From Saccharum officinarum (Eukaryota; Streptophyta; Magnoliopsida; Poales; Poaceae), in the NCBI GenBank assembly GCA_020631735.1, contig CM036231.1, positions 1,515,831-1,579,830 on the forward strand: DNA of 64,000 bases, given 5' to 3'. The notes beneath the pieces are model-generated. The model made no database searches. It saw only the letters and a list, made by a program, of their open reading frames with translations, and was not told the origin of the DNA. Position numbers and translations under genes: made by a program. Shown one piece after another: positions 23,577 to 33,703 of the stretch (position 1 is its first letter; the number at the start of each line of letters is the position of its first letter).

Positions 23577-24665
23577 CGATACAAGTTAGTTTTTGTTATA
23601 TTAAAAAATTAGATTGCTGAATCTTTACTGTCTTCCTGGTTAAAGTGTCCTCGAAATTATTGAGACAGCCCTGATCTTAGATTAAACTATGGATACGCAT
23701 GTGGCATGAGAGATCTCCCCTCGATCGGGGAAAGATGCGGCCGTGATCCAGATCATCACACAACAGTTTGGACTCACCTCCTTGTCAGCTGTCACGTGCA
23801 GACGTCGCGGAGCTCTACCGCCGCTCTATAAATTAGCTAGCAGCTCGAATTGGCTCGCAGACCCCGAAGGCCAATCAAACAAATTCTTTACTAGCCCAAG
23901 TGTAGAAGCAGCACGATCGATGATGGTTGGCGAAGATAAAAAGGAACACATATCCAGTGAAAATTGACCAAAAGTAAGAATCTCGAAAACTCCGTCAAAA
24001 TCATGTGAAGCGCTCAATTTTTCTTTTTGAAAAAAATGTCACCCATAGTTTTTTTTTGTCTAAATTTTGGCACCCATAGTTGATGTCATATTATGTCGTT
24101 ACCAACCTCTGATAAAACATGAGAAAACTTGTGCTGTATATAAAAATAAGCCAAAAGATTTTTTTTACGAATACACAAGAGAATTATGTATCGTTGTATT
24201 AAGGTAGAAAAACGACTTTTATGCTATGCGTTTGGCAACTATTACAAAGCAGAGTAGTCTATTACTGTTTGGTTAGCTTATTTTGTAGCGTGATCTGATC
24301 ACACCGCCAACCGATGACGTTAGTTATTGTTTCTTGGACGTACGAGAAGTACGTAATCGGATGGCACGGCAATAGTTCCGGGCTTTCAGCGTGCCGCGAT
24401 TACACCCGGTCATGGACGGTAAGAGCACGCTCCCGTTCGCGTGAAAACAAACCCTGTCTTGCTTCCGATTGTCACGCTCAGCGATTTCCTTTTCGTTGCT
24501 GCCGTGGAACCACCCGGCCCATTTACGTTAACGTTGCTTTTGTACAACCAGACAACACCTGATGCTAACAGCCAAGTCCGTGACCTCCCGCTCTGACCGT
24601 AGTTTTTTTTTCTCCTCTGAAGGACGTTCCTTTCTTTCCACCTAGCCAGGACACGAGTGCTAATA
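23577..24665. other. No recognised gene
   Basis: About 1.1 kb of ordinary intergenic sequence with short ORFs only. No domain, repeat structure or promoter is evident. Confidence 0.5.
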
Positions 24666-24670
24666 GGCTG
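24666..24670. repeat. Target site duplication, left copy (GGCTG)
   Basis: GGCTG precedes the 5' LTR and is repeated at 28013-28017 after the 3' LTR. Confidence 0.9.
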
Positions 24671-25549
24671 TGTTGACAACCAAAAATATCCATTTTGTGA
24701 AGTTGTCAAAATGTGTAACAGACCTCACCATTGTGTTTCTCTCGTTGAGATGGTAAAAAAAACATATATGGAACGTCTAATTTGGGGTTCGGATGAGGGA
24801 GTTATGCCTCCGAGAAAATATCTGTTTGGGCTACCGGTACTTCCGGTCCGAGATCGGAACTTCCGGTCTGAGACCGGAACTTCCGGTGGCTGGTGGAGGA
24901 AGGCGCAGTTTTGCACGAAAATGAACTACTGGTACTTCCGGTCCGAGATTAGAACTTCCGGTGGGGACCAGAACTTCCGGTGGAGCCTGACCAGAAGTTC
25001 CGATAGGTCTGTTCCGAATCTAACTCTCAGATCTCGAACCGATCTGTTTCTAGATCGGTTTTGGGACGTGAGAAACTTAGAAAATAAGCCTTAGAGAGGT
25101 TTTTTACTGGGATAAGACCACCCCTCTATATATATGAGAGGATCATGACCGATTGACTTCACATCTATCCAATCGACATATAAACCAATCAATCTACTCC
25201 TTTTACCCATTTTCTCCTCTCCTTCAACCTCCATGCTGTTCATCCCTTGATCCACGACCAAGGATGGCACCCTAGGCTCGCCGACCGACCTAGGGCAACC
25301 CGACGACGTCCTTGCCCTGACGGGGTCCCTCCCGGGCGAGAGCTTCGACGGTTCCTTTGCTAGTTTGCCTGAAAACTAGCCGGTTCTTCGTCACGCAAGC
25401 ACATTGGTTATCCTTTGGTGGTTTTCTTGTAAACCTCTCCGTGCTTCACCACGTAAGAGTGATATCCTCGCTACGTTCTTCAGTCCGTGGCGGTCCGGGT
25501 GTCCAATGCCCTTTCTGGTGTGTGATTCGGACCACATCCGACGTCAACA
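24671..25549 (+). repeat. 5' LTR (879 bp)
   Basis: Matches the outer parts of 26585-28012 but contains the 278 bp block only once. The first half carries several near-palindromic ACCGGAAGTTCCGGT-type motifs. A TATATATATGAG TATA-like box lies at about 25127. Confidence 0.9.
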
Positions 25550-25556
25550 CACTTTT

Positions 25557-25574
25557 TGGCGACTCCGCTGGGGA
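25557..25574 (+). other. Primer-binding site of the deleted gypsy element
   Basis: TGGCGACTCCGCTGGGGA begins seven bases after the LTR end. The form resembles non-Met primer sites of the Athila/Tat lineages. Confidence 0.55.
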
Positions 25575-26380
25575 AAAGATTGCTTTGTATTGGTTGCTAC
25601 AGATTATTTCACTAAGTGGACCAAGGCAGTTCCTTTGAAGAATATGACACACAAGGAGGTGATTGAGTTCATCACTGAGCATATCATTCATAAATTCGGC
25701 ATACCCCAAACATTAACTACAAATCAAGGGACTTCATTTATGTCCAAGGAAGTGAGGGACTTTGCCGAATTATATAAGATCAAGTTGCTCAAATCATCTC
25801 CATATTATGTTCAAGCTAATGGCCAAGCTGAGTCTAGTAATAAGACTTTGATCAAGCTTATCAAAAAGAAAATTGAGGAGAATCCAAGAAGGTGGCATGA
25901 AGTATTGTCTGAAGCTCTATGGGTATATCACATTTTAAGGTATGGTGCTACAAAAGTTACTCCTTTTGAGCTAGTATATGGTCAAGAGGTTATGTTGCCT
26001 GTCGAGGTAAATTTGGATGCGTACAGGCTTGCTAAGCGAAATGATCTATCAGCCATTGTGTATCATGATTTGATGATGGATAACATCGATGAGGTAACTG
26101 ATGTAAGATTAAAAGCTCTCAAGGAGATAGAGAAAGACAAAGCTCGAGTTGCCAGGGCATACAATAAAAAGTCAAGAGCAAATCTTTTCAAGGAGAATTA
26201 GTGTGGAAAACTATACTATCTATTGGATCGAAGAGCAATCAGTTTGGCAAATGGTCACCTAACTGGGAGGGTCCTTACAAAGTGATCAAAGTCATATACA
26301 GTAATTCCTATTTGCTAGAGACATTGTAAGGTGAACGTCTCAAAGTAGCATTCAACGGGAGATACTTGAAAAAGTATTTT
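25573..26380 (+). pseudogene. Integrase remnant of the deleted gypsy element
   Basis: The open stretch to 26201 starts inside the integrase core (VATDYFTKWTKAVPL). It continues through the region where the second catalytic Asp is expected (TLTTNQGTSFMSKEV; Asp is replaced by Asn). It then contains the Glu helix region (GQAESSNKTLIKLIKKKI) and TPFELVYGQEVMLPVE. After the stop at 26199-26201 the C-terminal part continues in other frames. It has no own start and lacks the N-terminal zinc domain, so it cannot be functional. Confidence 0.85.
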
Positions 26381-26567
26381 CCAAGTGTTTGACAAGAAGC
26401 CTAAGTGCTCTCCAAATAATGGCCGATACATGTATCACCCTTAGAACAAAATGGCCGATGTATACATCACCCTTAGTCACCATACAGCCGATGAGATGGG
26501 TATCGTTGCTGTTTGGTTTAATTATGTTTGTTTGATCAAGTGTTTTCATGTTTATGCATCATAAACC

Positions 26568-26580
26568 TAAAAACAGGGGG
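26568..26580 (+). other. Polypurine tract
   Basis: AAAAACAGGGGG lies just before the 3' LTR start at 26585, where plus-strand priming is expected. Confidence 0.7.
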
Positions 26581-26584
26581 CATA

Positions 26585-28012
26585 TGTTGACAACCAAAAA
26601 TGTTTATTTTGTGAAGTTGTCAAAATGTGTAACAGATCTTACCATTGCATTCCTCTCATCGAGATTGTCAAAAAACATATGTGGAACGTCCAATTTGGGG
26701 TCCGGATGAGGGAGTTATGCCTCCGAAAAAATATATGTTTGGGCTACCGGAACTTCCGGTCCGTACTTCCGGTCCGAGATCGGAACTTCCAATGGCTGAT
26801 GGAGGAAGGTGCAGTTTTGCACGAAAATGAACTATTGGTACTTCCGGTCCGAGACCAGAACTTTCGGTGGGAACCAGAACTTCCGGTGGAGCCTGACCAG
26901 AAGTTCCGATAGGTCTGTTCTGAATCTAACTCTCATATCTCGAACCGATCTGTTTCTAGATCAGTTTTGGGACGTGAAAAGCTTAGAAAATAAGCCTTGG
27001 AGAGGTTTTCTACTGGGATAAGACCACCCCCTCTATATATATGAGAGGATCATGGCCGATTGACTTTCCATCTATCCAATCGACATACAAACCAATCAAT
27101 CTACTCCTTTTACCCATTTTCTCCTCTCCTTCAACCTCCATGCTGTTCATCCCTTGATCCACGACCAAGGATGGCGCCCTAGACTCGCCGGCCGACCTAG
27201 GGCAACCCGACGACGTCCTTGCCCTGACGGGGTCCCTCCTGGGCGAGAGCTTCGATGGTTCCTTTGCTAGTTTACCTGAAAACTAGCCGGTTCTTCGTCA
27301 CGCAAGCACATTGGTTATCCTTTGGTGGTTTGCTTGTAAACCTCTCCATCTATCCAATCGACATACAAACCAATCAATCTACTCCTTTTACCCATTTTCT
27401 CCTCTCCTTCAACCTCCATGCTGTTCATCCCTTGATCCACGACCAAGGATGGCGCCCTAGACTCGCCGGCCGACCTAGGGCAACCCGACGACGTCCTTGC
27501 CCTGACGGGGTCCCTCCTGGGCGAGAGCTTCGATGGTTCCTTTGCTAGTTTACCTGAAAACTAGCCGGTTCTTCGTCACGCAAGCACATTGGTTATCCTT
27601 TGGTGGTTTGCTTGTAAACCTCTCCATCTATCCAATCGACATACAAACCAATCAATCTACTCCTTTTACCCATTTTCTCCTCTCCTTCAACCTCCATGCT
27701 GTTCATCCCTTGATCCACGACCAAGGATGGCGCCCTAGACTCGCCGGCCGACCTAGGGCAACCCGACGACGTCCTTGCCCTGACGGGGTCCCTCCTGGGC
27801 GAGAGCTTCGATGGTTCCTTTGCTAGTTTACCTGAAAACTAGCCGGTTCTTCGTCACGCAAGCACATTGGTTATCCTTTGGTGGTTTGCTTGTAAACCTC
27901 TCCATGCTTCACCACGTAAGAGTGATATCCTCACTACGTTCTTCGGTCCGTGGCGGCCCGAGCGTCCAATGCCCTTTCTGGTGTGTGATTCGGACCACAT
28001 CCGACGTCAACA
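26585..28012 (+). repeat. 3' LTR (1428 bp) with an internal triplication
   Basis: Same ends as the 5' LTR but longer by about 550 bp, explained by two extra copies of a 278 bp block. Confidence 0.9.
27067..27900 (+). repeat. Three tandem copies of a 278 bp LTR block
   Basis: Units 27067-27344, 27345-27622 and 27623-27900 look identical or nearly so. Each begins TCCAT, and TCCAT also follows the last unit (27901-27905), so the duplication junction carries a 5 bp microhomology. A GC-rich segment with GGATGGCGCCCTAGACTCGCC is included in each unit. Confidence 0.95.
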
Positions 28013-28017
28013 GGCTG
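28013..28017. repeat. Target site duplication, right copy (GGCTG)
   Basis: Exact match to 24666-24670. Confidence 0.9.
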
Positions 28018-28064
28018 TCAATTCCACGATGACGCCGATGCTCTCGGCCGCTTGCACCAGCTAG

Positions 28065-28296
28065 GGGCCTGTTTAGTTCTCAAAAATTTTCCCAAAAAAC
28101 TACAGTAACGAATCTTTGGACATATGTATGGAGCATTAAATATAGATAAAAAATAAAACTAATTACACAGTTTAGTTGTAAATCATGAGATGAATCTTTT
28201 AAGCCTAGTCAGTCCATGATTGGACACTAATTACCAAATAACAACGAAAATGCTACAGTAGTTTTTTGCAAAAAAATTTGGAAACTAAACAGGCCC
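28065..28296. mobile_element. MITE with GGGCCTGTTTAGTT ends (232 bp)
   Basis: The inverted ends are GGGCCTGTTTAGTTC and its near-complement GAAACTAAACAGGCCC. The next 30 bases are also partly inverted (ACTACAGTA at the left, TACAGTAGT at the right). It is a common non-autonomous grass MITE type. No clean target duplication is visible, so the superfamily is left open (PIF/Harbinger-like is my guess). Confidence 0.8.
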
Positions 28297-29050
28297 AAGA
28301 TTGCGAGTGGTGGAGCAATGATGAAGATCATGATGGTGGTGTGACCACGGTGATGATCAAGAGCTCAGACTTGAAAAAGAAGAAAGAGAAAAGCAAAAAG
28401 CTCAAGGTAAAGGTAAAACTTGATAGGAGCTTTTTGGTTTGGTGATCGAGACACTTAGCGAGTGTGATCACATTTAGGATCGATAGTCGTACTATTAAGA
28501 GGGGTGAAACTCGTATCGAAATACGGTTATCAAAGTGCCACTAGATGCTCTAACTCATTGTATATGCATTAGGATCTAGTGGAGTGCTAACACCCTTGAA
28601 AAGGTTTGTGAAAATATGCTAACACACGTGCACAAGGTGAAACACTTAGTGGTTGGCACATTTGAGCAAGGGTGGTGAAGTTTGTGAAGACGAGGAGGTC
28701 ACTGGTGTGACCGGACGCAGGACCGGACCCTGGACCTACGCGTTCGGTCAACTGTGCAGAGAAGGGTGCGGCGTCGATCTGTGACCGGACGTTGGCGCAA
28801 GGAGTCGACCTGACGCGACGGAGGTGCGTCTGGTCACGTGTGACGTACGCTGACACAAGCTTGGAGGCGAGGAAGGGTTGAGCGGACGTAGGGGCGCGTC
28901 TGGTCATGCTTGACCTGATGCGTCCGGTCACGTTTTTGTCGCTCGGGAACCTTTTTGGAATCGATCTGACTCTGTGTTGGCGCGAGTCAGGTCAGTGAAG
29001 CGGTGCTTCCGGTTAGTGGTGCAGGACTCGAGCGCACACTGTAGGGTCGA
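28297..29050 (+). repeat. SIRE-like LTR, left part
   Basis: Contains the GTGATCGAGACACTTAGCGAGTGTGATC region, the ACTATTAAGAGGGG motif and GTGACCGGACGC blocks found in SIRE-like copia LTRs. The same features occur inverted at 30900-31200. The plus-strand LTR appears to resume at about 31580. Confidence 0.5.
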
Positions 29051-31575
29051 GATGGCGGACTAGAGGGGGGGGTGAATAGTCCTTTCTAAAACTTAAACAC
29101 GTCGGCTAACCGAAACAAATACGAAATTAAACTTATCGGTCCAGGCAAGACTACACCCCTCTATCTACAACTCTAGCACCTTACAAAAGATCCTAAGCAA
29201 GCAAATAAGATGTCTTCCTATCAAGACCTCACCTAAACAATTCTAGCTTGCAAGGTCATACAAACCTATGCAACTAGTACTTCAAGCACCGGGGGAGCTC
29301 CTACACAATTATAGTAAGCAAAAGCACAAAGCCCCTAAGCTCACTAGCAATGCTCAATAACGAGGCAACCAATGTCAAATTAGAGAGCGTAAAATACTTA
29401 GCTACACAAACTAAGCAATATGACTAATAAGGTTATACAAACCAAATTAGCCACGCAAGGGGAGCTTACTTCTAGCTACACAAGTAAGAAGGTAACTAGC
29501 TAGCTACACAAGCAACCTAGTTACAAGAGCAACTACACAAGCATTATGTATATAAAGTAAAAAGTAATACAAGCTTGTGTTTTGGAGATTGCAAACCAAT
29601 GGGATGAACAAGGTTGACATGATGATTTTTATCCCGAGGTTCACGTGTTTGCCAATACGCTAGTCCCCGTTGAGACAAGCTCCAAGGTTGCCGCCGGTTC
29701 TCTTGCTCTTCTCGTTGTGGCGATGCACCCACTTGTTGGACCACGAGCTAATTGACTATCAAGAGTCAAACCCTCAGCGGGTGCCGCTCATCCACTCACA
29801 AGATGGGGATCCTCCAAGCCACGAGCTCTAGCACTTGACCCGGCCGGACCACTTGTCGCCCTTCGCGTCTCGTTTTACTAGAGTTTCTCTTCACAGCTCC
29901 TGCGGGGCGAGCACAATGCCCCTCACAAATCTTCTTCGGAGCCTCACACAATCTTCTTGCAAGCTTCGATGGAGTCACAAGCCACCAAGCCGTCTAGGAG
30001 GTGGCAACCTCTAAGAGTAACAAGCACCACCGGCTTGCAACTCGAACACCTAGTGCCACTCGATGCAATCCTCACGATGCAACGCACTAGAATCGCTCTC
30101 TCGCTCGATCTGATGAACACTATCAAGCTCAAGTGAGTTAGTAGGCTCCCAAGCACTCTCAAGCATGGACACAAAGTTCCCTTAGGTGCTCAACTCCAGC
30201 CAAGGCCGACCACCACTTCTATTTATAGCCCCAAGGGCTAAACTAGTCGTTACCTCCTCAGAACAGCCAGCACGGGGGCGTCAGACGCGTCTGATGCTCG
30301 AGCAACAGACGCGGCCAGCATCTAACGCACCTCAGCCGCTCGTGACCGATCTTCGCCATGTGTCCTCGATTGAACGAGAACTGTTGATCTCCAACGATCG
30401 GCTAACTTCAATGGTCTTCAAACGAACGCGTCGGATGCGTCAGATGACACACGACCAGACGCGCCACCTCCATACTAGACGTGGTACAGAGAGGTCCGAA
30501 ATCCTCCCTATGCGCATCAAACGTGTCCGTCGAGTGGGCATCAGACGTTGTTTTGCGTCTGTCATCACCGAGGCTTGCGACCCTGCTGACGCCACTCACA
30601 ACAGACGCTGATGTTCAGGGTCTGTCGCCCGACCATAGCCACATCCGACGCCGCTTCCTCAGCAGGCCGTCACTTAGGGTTAGCCATCAGACGCTGAACC
30701 CGTGTCTGATGCTCCTAGGGCCAGCGTCTGATGCTGCCGAGCACCGCGTCCTGACGCACGATTCTTAGCTCGAAAACATTCCGCGACTTCGCCTCCAATT
30801 CTCGACTTCGGCATAAAGGAAAATAGTCATTTCAATTCCTTGAAAACGCCTGAATCCCGTGACCCCAAACCCCTCTCAACCGCTCAAACTCCACCGCCTT
30901 CGCAAATGTGCCAACACCAACAAGTGTTCACCACCTTGTGTACGTGTGTTAGCATTTTCACAATCTTTTTCTTAAAGGAGTTAGCCACTCAACTTGCCAC
31001 GCCACTCGATCCTAGCACGTATGCAAAGTTAGATCGCTCAAGTGGCACTAGATGACCGATATGTAAATAAGTTTGCCCCTCTTAATAGTGCGACCATCTA
31101 TCCTAAACCCGGTCATCAACTTCTCTACACACTTATGACTGGTGAAATAGAAATGCCATAGATTATACCTTTGCCTTGCGTATTCCACTCCATCTCCTCC
31201 GACGTTGATGCAACACATGCACCAACCATATCACAAATGATATGATCCACTTTATATCATCATGTGACCTTATTGGTCCATCGATCTTGACCTCACTTGC
31301 TCTTCATCGTTGCGTCGGTCCATTGGCGCCAAGTCTTGCTCAACCTTCACCGTCCCGCGGTCCATCGCTCCAAAGCCTCCGACTTGCCCTTCACACTTGC
31401 AATCGGTCCATCAAGCCAAGCCTCATCTTGATCTTCGTCACCTTGGTCACATGACTCCATGTCATGTCTCATATGCAATGAGCTCCTTCATGACACCATC
31501 ACCTGTGGACTAATTCCCCGTGTATCTCACATAAACACAATTAGTCCACCTAAGGTTATCACTCAATTACCAAAA
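29051..31575 (-). repeat. Inverted SIRE-like LTR inserted in the first one
   Basis: In reverse complement it runs from a TTTGGTAATTGAGTGATAACC start (near 31575) through ACTATTAAGAGG at about 31080, the region around 30950 that matches 28600-28640 inverted, a TATAAATAG-like box near 30222, to a CACCCCCCCTCTAGTCCGCC end near 29052-29075. No internal region accompanies it, so a solo LTR is likely. Edges are approximate. Confidence 0.5.
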
Positions 31576-32728
31576 CCAAACAAGAACTTTTCACACGCGC
31601 AACCTGACGCTGCTTCAACGCGTCTGGTAACACTATGCTGCATCCGGTCTCAACTCAACGGGTGCGCGCGATTAACTCGACCGTTGGAATCGTACGTGCA
31701 AGGTTGAATGGCGGTGACACGTGACGAGGATCGGGCGACCAGATGCTGGAGGCATGCGTCCGGTCGCTTCGAGGAAGCAGGCAACAGGGGGGCAACGACT
31801 CTATTTCATGGGGGCTTCTATTTAAGTCCCTTGGGCGGCTCTAGCTCACTCTCTTGGCCATTTGTATTGATATAGCAACTTTGTGAGCTTATGCAAAGTC
31901 CTCCCACTCATCTCCATCATTAATTCATCATCTTTGTGAGATTAGGAGTGAATCCAAATGCATTGTTTGGGTGTTTGCATCTAGAGACACATGGTGATTG
32001 TGTTTCGCTGCAGGATTCACTTGTTACTCTTGGTGGTTGCCGCCACCTAGACGCCTTGGTGCAGCGAGGATCATCGAGCGGAGGTTGGTGATTGTCTCTG
32101 GCTCTGATCATGGTGATTGTGAGGGGTTCTTGACCTTTCCCTAGCAGAGAGCCAAAAGATACTCTAGTGGATTGCTCGTGGCTTGTGTGATCCTCATCTT
32201 GTGTTGGTTATGCGGCACCTTATTAAGGGTTTGGCGTGTGATGTCAATTAGCGCATGAACCTCCAAGTGAGTGAATCGTCACAACGAGGACTAGCTTGCC
32301 GACAAGCAAGTGAACCTCAGTAAAAAAATCATTGTGTCATCATTTGATTCCGAGGTGATTGGTCTTCTTTGGCATTCATTCGTTGTGATTGATTGGCTCC
32401 ATTAGTGATTGGCTTATTCCTTTACAAGACGGTATAACACTCCATCTTTCTTATGTATTTACATTTTTTAGTGTAGCTAGTTTTGAGGGCAAGTAAGAGT
32501 CGTGTCTAGTGTTTAGTGAGACTCTTTAGTTAGTCTTTGAGACCTCACTAACTTAGTGTAGTGACATAGCCTTTGTGTGCTTAGTGACTAGAATTATGAT
32601 AGGTGGCTTGCATTTTTGTAGGCTAGCGCAATACTCGCTTCGCTGTTTAATTATCTAACATCTTGGCTAAGTATTGTTGTAGAAACTTTTAATAGGCTAT
32701 TCACTTCCCTAGCCATTAGGACCTTTCA
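31576..32728 (+). repeat. SIRE-like LTR, right part
   Basis: Includes a TTCTATTTAAGTCCC TATA-like box near 31826 followed by a long U5 that ends near 32700-32728 in AATAGGCTATTCAC...CTAGCCATTAGGACCTTTCAG, the usual end of this LTR type. No copia coding sequence follows. Confidence 0.5.
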
Positions 32729-33600
32729 GGTGCCCCTAGCGGAAGAAGCTCAGTGGTGGCCAAGTTCGTGGTTTTCTTCGCTCCGCCGCCTTCTAACCCC
32801 GATCTGCCCATCGAAGCGACTATTAAGTTCATCAACGCGCCTGACATTGTGGTCGCCACCCACTAGAGTGTCGCGCTTGACATGTTGCAAGCATATATTT
32901 CAAGGATGTTTTAGAGGTACGTTGTAACTGTTTTATATGGATGTTGCAAGAGTAGATCGTGATGTTGTATATGTTACAATGGCCATACACGTTTTTAGAC
33001 ATAGTTGCAAATGTGTTTATCTGGATGTTGCATATATTTCACACATATGTTGCACGTGTTTCATCTGTATGTTGCATATGCTTGCAATGACTTTCAAGTG
33101 TTTTTCGGGTGTGTTCGCAAGTGTTTTAGACATATGTTACAAATATTTTATCTGTTTTTGATGTACGTTGCAAATGTTTCATTTGGATATTGCAAAAGTA
33201 GATTGGCTGTTGCGTATGTTGCAATGCGCGTGAGAATGCGGAGGAGACGCGAGCGGTCTCCGCGTGCTGTCTGGCGGCGAGGATGACATCCGTGCGGCGT
33301 GGGTCCACGTCGCGCATGAAACGCAGGTGTGGGTGGTGGCGTGCTGGCTCGAGCACGGGCGTGGAGTGCATACGCGCGCGTGGAAAACGGAGCAGAGGCG
33401 TGGGCATCCAGTGTGACTACTGTTTCAGGATCCTGTTCTCCGAACGTGGAGACGTTCCCGGTGGCTAAGGACGGGAACAACGCGAGTCCATATTTGGACG
33501 TCATCTCTGTCCATGCGCGACGAACAGGCGGAGCGGCGGGGCCCGCGTCAAAATAATCGCTTGTGTAGATAACACACTAGCACTCTAGCAGCTAGACGGA
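32729..33600. other. Transposon-like repeat sequence upstream of gene 1
   Basis: 32880-33230 repeats variants of TTTCATCTGGATGTTGCA several times and is followed by a GC-rich block to about 33560. The same motif occurs in the opposite orientation at about 34860-35160. No transposase is seen and the family is not assigned. No clear TATA box for gene 1 is visible in 33560-33703. Confidence 0.45.
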
Positions 33601-33703
33601 TCGGAGAGGAGCAGACGTAGCCAAGAGCGGCACGGATCGGGTGGCAGCGAAGATATTAGTCGTACAGAAGCCAGCCCTCTCTGCTCGCAACTTCAGCACT
33701 CTC

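Larger units (their letters stand above)
24671..28012 (+). mobile_element. Internally deleted Ty3/gypsy element, plus strand
   Basis: It has two LTRs starting TGTTGACAACC and ending GTCAACA, a 5 bp target duplication, a primer-binding site at 25557-25574 and a polypurine tract near 26568-26580. The interior jumps from the primer site almost directly to integrase, so gag, protease, reverse transcriptase and RNase H are gone. A TGGCGACTCCGCTGGGGA-type primer site instead of initiator tRNA-Met resembles the Athila/Tat group; that assignment is inference. Confidence 0.9.

Noticed and set aside
27255..28032. Three identical 97 aa ORFs
   Set aside because: They are the 278 bp LTR triplication read in frame, not a protein family.
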